Below are positions 1 through 5,630 of a DNA stretch of 5,630 nt, piece after piece (within the stretch, counting starts at the first letter, position 1; every line of letters starts with the position of its first letter). This DNA comes from Phycisphaerae bacterium. GTDB taxonomy: Bacteria; Planctomycetota; Phycisphaerae; UBA1845; Fen-1342. A program made the position numbers and the translations under genes. Where the stretch lies: assembly GCA_026984555.1 (NCBI GenBank), contig JALSRY010000028.1:1-5630 (forward strand). Reading direction: 5' to 3'. The notes beneath the pieces are model-generated. The model had not been told where the DNA came from. It saw only the letters and a program-made list of their open reading frames with translations, and did not search any database.

Positions 1-971
1 TCCGACTGGCAACGCTCCCACGCGAGCCGCGCAAGACGGTTGAGCACGAGGATGTTCCGTGGATGTCGCCGAACCAGCGGCGCCAACACCGCCTGCGCTT
101 GCTCGTACTGGCCGAGTCGGGCACGAACCAGCGCCAAATTGAGGGCGGCATCGACCGAATCGCGATCCAGTCGCAGGGCCTGCTCGAAGTCCGCCGCTGC
201 CGCCGACCATCGCCGAAGATCAAGCAACACCTCGCCCCGGCGGGCGTGCGCGTCGGCGGACGGTTTCAGCGCGATGACACGATCCCAGGCGCGACGAGCC
301 GCCGCCAGATGTCCCGCCGCCTGGTGGGCGATCGCGAGGTCGTACCACGCGCGCGCGTCGCGCGGGCAGGCTCGCACCAGTTGTTCCAGGTGGGGCAGCG
401 CCTCGATCCATCGTTCCAGCCGCATCAGCTCCGTCGCCAGCGCCAGACGTAGCGTGGTGTCGTCCGGGTCTTGACGCACGAGCCGGCCCAGCAGGTCGCA
501 CGCCTCGTTGGGCCAGTTCAGCTTGCGCGCGATGCGCAAGGCCTCCCGTAGCGCCGCCTCGTTGTGCGGATCCGTCGCCAGGATGTTCCGCAACGTAGCG
601 AACCGACGTTCGGCCCGTCGCCGACCCCCCTCGTCAGCCCAGTGAACGTCCGTGGTGGACGCACCGCCGGGACGCGCCGCCGCCACCCCGTCGGACCTAC
701 TGGGCGCCGCACTGGCCGCACGATCCGCTCGCGCGGCGCCGTGGACCGGGGCAACCGACGCCACCGGCGGGACGGTTGCGCCCGCCTCTCCGCTCCGGTC
801 CGCACGCGGACTGGTGGCGGGTCTCGTCGCGGCCCATGCCGGCATCGGGGCCGCTGGGACGCCGCGGTCCGGCGGCGCCGAGGTGTGGCCAACCGTCTTG
901 AGCGCCATCCACACGCCACCTGCGGCCAACACGCCGCACAGCACAACGAATCCGTAAAGCAGCGTTTTCAT
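1..971 (-). CDS. Membrane-anchored TPR-repeat protein (3' end beyond the window)
   Basis: Reading the minus strand from the ATG at 971-969 gives an uninterrupted frame of 323 codons to the left edge, so the C-terminus is missing. Residues 5-27 are a hydrophobic segment (starting LLYGFVVLCGVLAAGGVWMA), which could be a signal anchor or an uncleaved signal peptide. Residues about 30-115 form an Ala/Pro/Arg/Ser-rich, probably disordered linker. From about residue 124 there are tandem 33-34-residue helical repeats with the TPR pattern: roughly 139-171, 172-205, 206-239 (AWYDLAIAHQAAGHLAAARR), 240-272 (DFEQALRLD), 273-306 (ALNLALVRARLGQYEQA), and a sixth cut by the edge. TPR arrays bind partner proteins. 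The architecture suggests a scaffold tethered to the membrane and facing the periplasm, but no catalytic domain or specific function is visible. The ATG is preceded by only a weak GGACAG (980-975). It is supported by the membrane segment that starts right after it and by the promoter at 1028-1000. It is divergent from the DHH gene. Confidence 0.85.
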   Translation of the reverse strand, partial: MKTLLYGFVVLCGVLAAGGVWMALKTVGHTSAPPDRGVPAAPMPAWAATRPATSPRADRSGEAGATVPPVASVAPVHGAARADRAASAAPSRSDGVAAARPGGASTTDVHWADEGGRRRAERRFATLRNILATDPHNEAALREALRIARKLNWPNEACDLLGRLVRQDPDDTTLRLALATELMRLERWIEALPHLEQLVRACPRDARAWYDLAIAHQAAGHLAAARRAWDRVIALKPSADAHARRGEVLLDLRRWSAAAADFEQALRLDRDSVDAALNLALVRARLGQYEQAQAVLAPLVRRHPRNILVLNRLARLAWERCQS

Positions 972-1276
972 CTTCTGTCCGGGTACGGGCCTGATGCCGA
1001 TTATCAGCTATCGGGCACGGATGGGCAAAGCGCGGCGTTTGCGCCGGCGAGATCGTCGAGAGGCGGGCCGATGGCCGGTTCCGGACCGATCGTGCAGCCG
1101 GTTCGGCAGGCTGGCACACTTCGGGGGATCCGGCCGCCTCCGCCTGGCCCACACTCACGGGCGAAACGACGCGAAGATTTTGGGTGTTTCCATTACACTG
1201 CGTTGGCGTGGCGCGACCGGGCACGCGTGGTTGCGCGCCGGAGCGACGCCCCAGGACCAAGCAGACCGAGAGGCTC
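972..1276. other. Divergent intergenic region (305 bases)
   Basis: This stretch separates the divergent TPR and DHH genes. Its left part carries the TPR promoter candidate. The middle (about 1030-1165) is GC-rich with only short fortuitous inverted repeats, such as GGCG-TTTG-CGCC near 1034-1045. The most AT-rich piece is about 1174-1199, with a TACACT (1194-1199) that could be a -10 for the DHH gene, but no acceptable -35 lies 16-18 bases upstream. The frame of the DHH gene stays open back to a GTG at 1184, but the resulting 31 extra residues are Arg/Pro-rich and unlike the family, so I treat them as untranslated. No RNA gene or riboswitch is recognisable. Confidence 0.5.
1000..1028 (-). promoter_or_regulatory. 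Candidate sigma70-type promoter of the TPR gene
   Basis: On the minus strand TTGCCC (1028-1023, 4 of 6 matches to TTGACA) is separated by exactly 17 bases from GATAAT (1005-1000, 5 of 6 matches to TATAAT). Transcription would start near 993, leaving a short leader of about 22 bases before the ATG at 971. The spacing, and the presence of an AT-rich hexamer in otherwise GC-rich DNA, make this the best promoter in the window. It is read by eye and not scored statistically. Confidence 0.42.
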
Positions 1277-2293
1277 ATGACCGACGGTACCCGTATCGAA
1301 ACGATTGCAAACACAACCCCGACCGAGGTCTGCGAGGCGATCCACGCCGCGGATCGCATCGCCCTGATCGGCCATGTGACGCCCGACGCTGATTGTTTCG
1401 GCGTGATCGGGGCGATGTACGTGGCGTTGCCGGAGCTGGGCAAACGGCCCTTCGCGGCGTTGCCGGCGGGTACGGTGGCGCGGCGGCTGGAGTTTCTGGT
1501 GGACATGGCCGGGATCGCTCCCGCCACCACCGCCGAGCTCGCCGGTTGCGACCTGGCGTTGGTGATGGACACGGCCAAGGAGAAACGCGTCAACGTGGAG
1601 GGCAAACTGGAGGCGATGCCGGAGACGCGCATCGTCAACATCGACCATCACGCCACGAACACGCGGTTCGGCGCGGTCAACTGGGTCGAGGGTGACGCGA
1701 GCAGCTCCAGCGAGCTGATTTACCTGCTCATTCGCGCGCTGGGCTGCCAGGTCACGCCGACGATCGCGACGTTGATCTACGCGGGCATGCACAGCGACAC
1801 GCAAGGATTCTCGCTCTCGAACACCACGACCCGGAGCCTCAAGATCGCCGGCGAGCTCGCCCAAGCCGGCGCGGACATCATCCACACCTGTGAACGCCTC
1901 CACCGCAGCCGCAGCCGCAGCGAGTTCGAGCTGCTCAAGGTGATCTACGCCAACACGCGGCTCAGCGCCGACGGCCGATTGGCGTGGAGCACGGCCGACC
2001 ACGACGAGATCCGATCCGCCGGCTGCGTCGCCAACGATATCGACGATCAGGTCGAGATCGTGCGGTCGATCGACGGCGTCAAAGTCGCGATCCTCTTCAG
2101 CGAAGCCAACCAGGGCAAGGTCCGCATGAACTTCCGCGGCGAGCGTGGCGTCTCCGTGCTCGAGCTCGCCCGGCAATTCGGCGGCGGCGGGCACCATGCG
2201 GCCGCCGGCGCGATCCTCGACGGGTCGATCTCCGAAATCACCGCGCGCGTCATTCCCGCGGCGGAGCAGTACGTCGCCAACCTGGACCACTGA
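1277..2293 (+). CDS. DHH/DHHA1 family phosphoesterase, NrnA-like (nanoRNase / pAp phosphatase type)
   Basis: A 338-residue cytoplasmic protein, about the usual length for NrnA-like enzymes, which are metal-dependent (typically Mn2+) and in characterised members degrade 2-5-nt RNA fragments and/or dephosphorylate pAp to AMP. The DHH domain shows motif I GHVTPDADCFG (residues 32-42, ligands H33, D37, D39), motif II VMDT with D98, motif III NIDHH with D123-H124-H125, and motif IV MHSDT with D174. The C-terminal DHHA1 domain has its substrate-binding signature GGGGHHAAAG at 302-311. All expected catalytic positions are present, so it should be active. The position after G42, often Ser in relatives, is Val here. 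Start: ATG 1277 preceded by GAGAGG (1268-1273); the spacing is short, but homology begins just downstream at about residue 20. Residues 210-215 are an (Arg-Ser)3 tract encoded by a perfect 6-bp tandem repeat. Substrate preference (RNA, pAp or cyclic dinucleotide products) cannot be read from the sequence. RecJ is excluded by the small size and lack of its extra domains. Confidence 0.93.
   Translation: MTDGTRIETIANTTPTEVCEAIHAADRIALIGHVTPDADCFGVIGAMYVALPELGKRPFAALPAGTVARRLEFLVDMAGIAPATTAELAGCDLALVMDTAKEKRVNVEGKLEAMPETRIVNIDHHATNTRFGAVNWVEGDASSSSELIYLLIRALGCQVTPTIATLIYAGMHSDTQGFSLSNTTTRSLKIAGELAQAGADIIHTCERLHRSRSRSEFELLKVIYANTRLSADGRLAWSTADHDEIRSAGCVANDIDDQVEIVRSIDGVKVAILFSEANQGKVRMNFRGERGVSVLELARQFGGGGHHAAAGAILDGSISEITARVIPAAEQYVANLDH
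1904..1921 (+). repeat. In-frame hexanucleotide tandem repeat (CGCAGC)3
   Basis: Three perfect copies of CGCAGC lie in the DHH gene and encode residues 210-215 as Arg-Ser-Arg-Ser-Arg-Ser, just before an EFELL helix in the link between the DHH and DHHA1 domains. Because the unit is 6 bp, gain or loss of a copy would lengthen or shorten the tract by two residues without breaking the frame. Whether it varies between strains is unknown. Confidence 0.7.
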
Positions 2294-2436
2294 CCCCGCG
2301 GCGGCGGAACAAACGCGCAACCGCGACAAGACGCCCCCGCGATGTGGCGCTGCGGTATGCCATGCGCACCCGGCCGGAAGACAGCCACCCCGAGACAGTC
2401 GACGACCGGCAATTTTCCGATTCCCCGCATCCGCGC

Positions 2437-2466
2437 CGTCTCCCCGGGTATAAGAGGGGGTAGACG
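2437..2466. promoter_or_regulatory. Imperfect dyad with TATAAG in its loop, upstream of the protease gene
   Basis: CGTCTCCCC (2437-2445) pairs with GGGG (2457-2460) and AGACG (2462-2466), with T2461 bulged, giving a 9-bp stem and an 11-base loop. The loop contains TATAAG (2449-2454), 5 of 6 matches to a -10 hexamer. No -35-like hexamer lies 16-18 bases upstream. Three readings are possible: a -10 element flanked by an operator-like dyad; a factor-independent terminator of the DHH gene (weak, because no T-run follows); or chance. If it is a promoter, the protease leader would be roughly 95 bases. The rest of the 2294-2555 gap shows no gene, RNA or other strong structure. Confidence 0.35.
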
Positions 2467-2544
2467 CTCCACCGACAGCGCAGTACAACACGTTCCACAA
2501 CCGAGAGCGAGCCCACAGCGTGCCTTCCAGCGTGTTCAAGAAAC

Positions 2545-2550
2545 GGAGAA
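2545..2550 (+). promoter_or_regulatory. Ribosome binding site of the protease gene
   Basis: GGAGAA begins at 2545, and its GGAG core ends 7 bases before the ATG at 2556. This chooses the ATG over the in-frame GTG at 2520, which would add 12 residues (including KKRR) ahead of an otherwise clean signal peptide. Confidence 0.65.
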
Positions 2551-2555
2551 ACCAA

Positions 2556-5297
2556 ATGAGCAAATCACGATCGCTACGACTCGTCTGTCTTGCGAGTGTC
2601 GCGGCAACCGCCGGGCTGATTCTTTCCGGCGTCGCGCTTTCGCAGGACCAGGTAGCCGCCGGACACCCTCCGATCCCGCCCAAGGGCGCCAAATCCAAGC
2701 CGGGGCCACGACGGTTTCCCGAGTTCAAGGACGTAACCAAGGACATGAAGGCCACGACCGGCCTGTTCACGCTCTATCGCTACCCCGCCTCCGACACCAC
2801 GCACGACACCGAGAGACTCCTGTGCCGTATCCCCAAGAGCCTCCTGAGCCAGGATCTGCTGTTTGCCACCAGTATCACCTCCGGCGGCCAGTTCACGGGG
2901 TACATGTGGCGGTCGTACCTGATCCGCTGGGAGATTCGCGGCAAGAAGCTCATGATGATCACCCCTGACACGCGCTACGTCCACAAGAAGGGCAAGCCGG
3001 TCGAGGACGTGATCAAACGCACCTATACCGCCCGCTACATCGCCACCGCCCCGATCGTCACGATGGCCGGCGGCGACCCGGTGATCGACCTCGGCTCCCT
3101 GCTCAAGTCCAACATCGCCGACGTCTCCTTCATGGGCGGCGGCGTCAACGGCGAGCTCAGCAAGTGGAACAAGATCAAGGTCTTCCCCGACAACGTGTTG
3201 ATCGACGTCGAGCTCGCCCTCGGCGGCCGGCGCGGCGGCAAGATGGTCGGCGTGGGCTACGCCTTCCGCCGGTTGCCCAAGTCGGCTTCCTACCGGCCGC
3301 GCAAGGCCGACGACCGCATCGGCTATTTCGTCACGACGCGGATGGACTGGACCCGCAAGCACGAGGCTCGCGACACCTACGATCGCTACATCAACCGCTG
3401 GAAACTCGAGAAACGCGACCCGTCGCTCGAGCTGAGCCCTCCCGTCAAGCCGATCACGTTCTACATCGAAAAGACCGTGCCCGTCCGCTGGCGCCGCTGG
3501 GTGGCCGCGGGCATCCTCGAATGGAACAAGGCTTTCGAGAAGATCGGCTACAGCAATGCCATCGTCGTCCAGCAGCAAACCGCGGACAACGCCTTCGCCG
3601 ACTATGATCCCGAAGACGCCCGCTACAACTTCTTCCGCTGGATCGTCTCGGGGCGCGCGTTCGCGATGGGGCCCAGCCGCGTCGACCCGCGCACCGGCCA
3701 GATCCTCGACGCCGACATCATCATGGACGACTCGTTCGTACGCGCGTACATGTACGACTTCGACCTGTTCGCGCCCTCGGCGATGGCCGAGCTCAAGGGC
3801 CCCGAAATCCAGCTCTGGAGCGAACGCTACCCCGAGCTGGCCGCCCAGATCTTTCCCCACCTGCTCGCCGCCCCCGTCGATGAACGGACCGAGCTGATCC
3901 GCCTGGCCAACCGGAAACTCCAGGCCAACGGCCAGTACGTCTGCAACTACGCCACCGGCTTCCAGCAGCAAATGGCCCTCGTCTACGACGCCATCATCGC
4001 CACCAGCACCGGCAAGAAGATCCCCGAACGCTTCCTCGGCGAGGCGATCAAGGAAGTCGTCACCCACGAAATCGGCCACACGCTCGGCCTGCGCCACAAT
4101 TTCAAGGCCTCGAGCTGGCTCACCCTCGACGAAATCAAGAAACGCCGCGACACCACCGACAAACCCACCTGCGCCTCGGTGATGGATTACAACCCCTTGC
4201 TGTTCTTCGCCGGCGACAAGCCCGAGAAGATGCACCACTTCATCACCACCGGCATCGGCCCCTACGACTACTGGGCGATCGAGTACGGCTACGCCACGCC
4301 CAAGAAGGGCGAGTCCGAAGCGAAAATGCTCAAGGAAATCGCCTCACGTTGTACCCAGCCCGGACACGACTACGCCACCGACGAGGACACCATGGGCAGC
4401 TTCTCGCCCGACCCGTCCAGCAATCGTTTCGACATGGGCGCCGACCCCCGGGCTTGGGCCGATTCACGCATCAAGCTCGCCGACCAGTTGCTGCCGACGC
4501 TGCTCGAGTGGTCCGTGAAGAAGGGCGAACCGCGCTATTTCGCCCGCCGGGCGTTCCAGACGCTCTGGTTCGAGAAGGCTCGCAATTTCGCGTTCGTCGC
4601 GCGCGTCGTCGGTGGGGAATACTTCCACCGCGACCACAAGGGCGACCCCGACGCTCGGCCGGCCTTCGTCCCGGTCGAGCCCGCCAAACAGCGCGCTGCC
4701 CTGAAGAAAATCGCCCGGACCGTCCTCAGTGACGAGTTCTACCGCTTCGATCCGAAGGTGCTCAACGAGCTGGCTCCTTCTCGCTGGGGTGGGCTTGGAA
4801 GGTGGCCGGCCACCAGCCTCGATTTCCCCGTCCACGACTGGATCATGCGGCTCCAGTCCTGGACGCTCGTCGATCTGCTCAGCCCGCCGGTCTTCCAACG
4901 CATCTACGATGGCCAGCTCAAGAGCACGGCCAAAGACAAGTTCACCGCCGCCGAGTACATCGAGACCCTCCGCGATGCCGTCTGGACCGAGCTCAAGCAC
5001 CCGCGTAACCGGGGTACGTCGGATGCGCATCCCATGATCAGCTCGTCCCGCCGGAACCTCCAGCGGGCCTACCTCGACGTGATGATCGCCTACGCTCGTC
5101 TCCGGCCCGGCGCCGTCATGTCGCCCGACCTGACCAGCATGTTCCGGCAATCGCTGCGCGAATTGAGCGCCCAGATCGAACAGGTCGCCAAGAAGCGCGG
5201 GGGTTGGCAGAAGATCGATTTCGCCACCCGGGCCCATCTGGTCGATTGCAAGTCACGCATCGACCGGGCACTCAAGGCCCAGTTCATCGACAACTGA
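2556..5297 (+). CDS. Secreted zinc-dependent metzincin-type metalloprotease (DUF5117 / Met-zincin family)
   Basis: A 913-residue precursor. Residues 1-29 form a Sec signal peptide: basic KSRSLR, a hydrophobic core, then an A-L-S site with likely cleavage before Q30. An N-terminal domain from GLFTLYRY (69-76) to about 270 resembles DUF5117, found in this protease family. The catalytic part includes ITFYIEKTVP (300-309), GILEWNKAFEKIGY (319-332), VDPRTGQILDADI (376-388) and the zinc site HEIGHTLGLRH (504-514): ligands H504, H508 and H514, catalytic E505. This is the full metzincin HExxHxxGxxH motif. SVMDY with M543, 29 residues after the third His, fits the Met-turn. GPYDYWAIEYGY (568-579) is another family-typical block. 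About 330 further residues follow, with no membrane anchor or sorting signal that I can see. It should hydrolyse peptide bonds outside the cytoplasm; the substrate is unknown. It follows the DHH gene by 262 bases and is probably expressed separately. Members of this family are poorly characterised. Confidence 0.93.
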   Translation: MSKSRSLRLVCLASVAATAGLILSGVALSQDQVAAGHPPIPPKGAKSKPGPRRFPEFKDVTKDMKATTGLFTLYRYPASDTTHDTERLLCRIPKSLLSQDLLFATSITSGGQFTGYMWRSYLIRWEIRGKKLMMITPDTRYVHKKGKPVEDVIKRTYTARYIATAPIVTMAGGDPVIDLGSLLKSNIADVSFMGGGVNGELSKWNKIKVFPDNVLIDVELALGGRRGGKMVGVGYAFRRLPKSASYRPRKADDRIGYFVTTRMDWTRKHEARDTYDRYINRWKLEKRDPSLELSPPVKPITFYIEKTVPVRWRRWVAAGILEWNKAFEKIGYSNAIVVQQQTADNAFADYDPEDARYNFFRWIVSGRAFAMGPSRVDPRTGQILDADIIMDDSFVRAYMYDFDLFAPSAMAELKGPEIQLWSERYPELAAQIFPHLLAAPVDERTELIRLANRKLQANGQYVCNYATGFQQQMALVYDAIIATSTGKKIPERFLGEAIKEVVTHEIGHTLGLRHNFKASSWLTLDEIKKRRDTTDKPTCASVMDYNPLLFFAGDKPEKMHHFITTGIGPYDYWAIEYGYATPKKGESEAKMLKEIASRCTQPGHDYATDEDTMGSFSPDPSSNRFDMGADPRAWADSRIKLADQLLPTLLEWSVKKGEPRYFARRAFQTLWFEKARNFAFVARVVGGEYFHRDHKGDPDARPAFVPVEPAKQRAALKKIARTVLSDEFYRFDPKVLNELAPSRWGGLGRWPATSLDFPVHDWIMRLQSWTLVDLLSPPVFQRIYDGQLKSTAKDKFTAAEYIETLRDAVWTELKHPRNRGTSDAHPMISSSRRNLQRAYLDVMIAYARLRPGAVMSPDLTSMFRQSLRELSAQIEQVAKKRGGWQKIDFATRAHLVDCKSRIDRALKAQFIDN

Positions 5298-5309
5298 TCG
5301 CGACCGCCA

Positions 5310-5353
5310 GCGCCGGCCGCCGGGTTACCGCCCGGCGGTTCGGCCGCCGGCGC
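5310..5353. terminator. Nested GC-rich inverted repeats between convergent genes
   Basis: CCGCCGGG (5317-5324) and CCCGGCGG (5331-5338) form a perfect 8-bp stem around TTACCG, followed by only two T residues. Flanking arms GCGCCGGC (5310-5317) and GCCGGCGC (5346-5353) are also perfectly complementary and could form an outer or competing stem. The structure starts 12 bases after the protease stop and ends 12 bases before the stop of the minus-strand RibD-like gene, the place expected for a bidirectional terminator. The lack of a proper T-tract means intrinsic termination is not certain. Confidence 0.55.
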
Positions 5354-5365
5354 GGCGCTCCGGCT

Positions 5366-5630
5366 TCAACGCCGTTCACGTTTCGCCGGCACGAGGCGGG
5401 CCTGCCCCAGCCAGCCATCCCCCAGGCGACGCAACTTCAGTCGCCCGGAAAGATCAACCCCCTCCCGGACGCTGCGCGCCCCCCTCCCCCCTGGTGCCGC
5501 GGGCGCTTGCGCACCCCCGATCAACCGCGGCGCGATGTACACGTGCACCTCGTCGGCCAACCGCCGGTCGAACAGCGCACCCAGCAACACCGCCCCGCCC
5601 TCGACCAGCACGTTGGTCATCTGCGCCTGT
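5366..5630 (-). CDS. ribD: RibD-like riboflavin biosynthesis reductase, C-terminal part (5' end beyond the window)
   Basis: The minus strand is open from the right edge to a TGA at 5368-5366, giving 87 residues. They begin QAQMTNVLVEGGAVLLGALF and continue RLADEVHVYIAPRLIGG. This is the typical C-terminal signature of the RibD reductase domain: the LVEGG loop (EGG at 5602-5594) and the IAP-LIGG strand-turn. RibD reduces 5-amino-6-(5-phosphoribosylamino)uracil with NADPH in the cytoplasm and, in bifunctional forms, also deaminates its precursor. The Met at 5620 is very unlikely to be the start, because it falls inside the conserved motif and the frame continues upstream. The segment after LIGG is Ala/Gly/Pro-rich and slightly diverged. 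Whether the missing part includes the deaminase domain, or this is a stand-alone RibD_C/DHFR-like reductase, cannot be seen. It is convergent with the protease gene. Confidence 0.85.
   Translation of the reverse strand, partial: QAQMTNVLVEGGAVLLGALFDRRLADEVHVYIAPRLIGGAQAPAAPGGRGARSVREGVDLSGRLKLRRLGDGWLGQARLVPAKRERR

Noticed and set aside
1110..1130. Sigma54-like TGGCAC near 1111
   Set aside because: The required TTGC-type -12 element is absent at the correct distance; the sequence there is a run of G.
1171..1199. Promoter for the DHH gene using TACACT at 1194-1199
   Set aside because: Only 4 of 6 matches to a -10, and the bases 16-18 upstream (GCGAAG region) bear no resemblance to a -35.
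1184..1276. Upstream GTG start extending the DHH protein by 31 residues
   Set aside because: The extension is Arg/Pro-rich, lies outside the DHH domain and lacks a good ribosome site. The ATG at 1277 has GAGAGG just upstream.
564..1280. Plus-strand open frame of 238 codons over the TPR gene and intergenic region
   Set aside because: The product is Arg/Gly/Pro-rich with no motif, and the opposite strand carries a coherent membrane segment plus TPR repeats.
1193..2770. Minus-strand open frame of 525 codons opposite the DHH gene
   Set aside because: Its translation is low-complexity, rich in Arg/Gly/Ala/Val/Asp, with no family motifs, and it lies exactly antisense to a gene with full catalytic motifs. 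It is explained by GC-rich codon bias.
2342..2968. Plus-strand open frame overlapping the start of the metalloprotease in another frame
   Set aside because: It covers the signal peptide and N-terminal domain of the protease out of frame, has no motif, and ends inside it. It is a shadow frame.
2574..4238. Minus-strand open frame of 554 codons opposite the metalloprotease
   Set aside because: The translation is dominated by repeated Val/Asp/Gly/Leu/Ala strings, as expected from the complement of GC-rich codons. It has no recognisable domain and no ribosome site was identified.
5366..5620. A short 84-residue gene starting at the ATG at 5620
   Set aside because: That Met lies within the conserved MTNVLVEGG motif of RibD and the frame is open further upstream to the window edge, so this is the tail of a longer gene.
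1..5630. Mobile element, CRISPR array, tRNA or rRNA, or defence island
   Set aside because: No transposase, integrase, terminal repeats, regularly spaced repeats or RNA-gene signatures were seen on either strand.

Overview
The window is strongly GC-rich and has no mobile-element, phage, tRNA, rRNA or CRISPR signature. It looks like ordinary chromosome from a free-living bacterium. The mix of genes fits a Planctomycetota-type genome: a secreted DUF5117-type zinc metalloprotease, an NrnA-like DHH phosphoesterase, a membrane-anchored TPR protein and a RibD C-terminus reading MTNVLVEGG. That assignment is inferred from general family knowledge and was not tested.

Layout. (1) Positions 971 to 1, minus strand: a TPR-repeat protein with an N-terminal membrane segment, running off the left edge. 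(2) Positions 972-1276: a divergent intergenic region. It has a credible sigma70-type promoter for the TPR gene and no clear promoter for the gene to the right. (3) Positions 1277-2293, plus strand: a complete DHH/DHHA1 phosphoesterase of the NrnA (nanoRNase/pAp phosphatase) type. (4) Positions 2294-2555: a 262-base gap holding an imperfect dyad with a TATAAG element in its loop, then a good ribosome binding site. (5) Positions 2556-5297, plus strand: a 913-residue secreted metzincin-type zinc metalloprotease, the dominant gene of the window. (6) Positions 5298-5365: a short convergent intergenic region filled by nested GC-rich inverted repeats, probably a shared terminator. (7) Positions 5366-5630, minus strand: the C-terminal end of a RibD-like reductase, running off the right edge.

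The genes do not form an obvious pathway. The two plus-strand genes could be co-transcribed, but the 262-base gap with its own dyad and -10-like element argues for separate control of the protease. Riboflavin synthesis (RibD), RNA-fragment or pAp turnover (DHH protein) and extracytoplasmic proteolysis look like independent functions. I found no convincing new multi-gene system. The most notable items are the little-characterised metzincin, a (CGCAGC)3 tandem repeat inside the DHH gene, and the dyad/-10 arrangement ahead of the protease.
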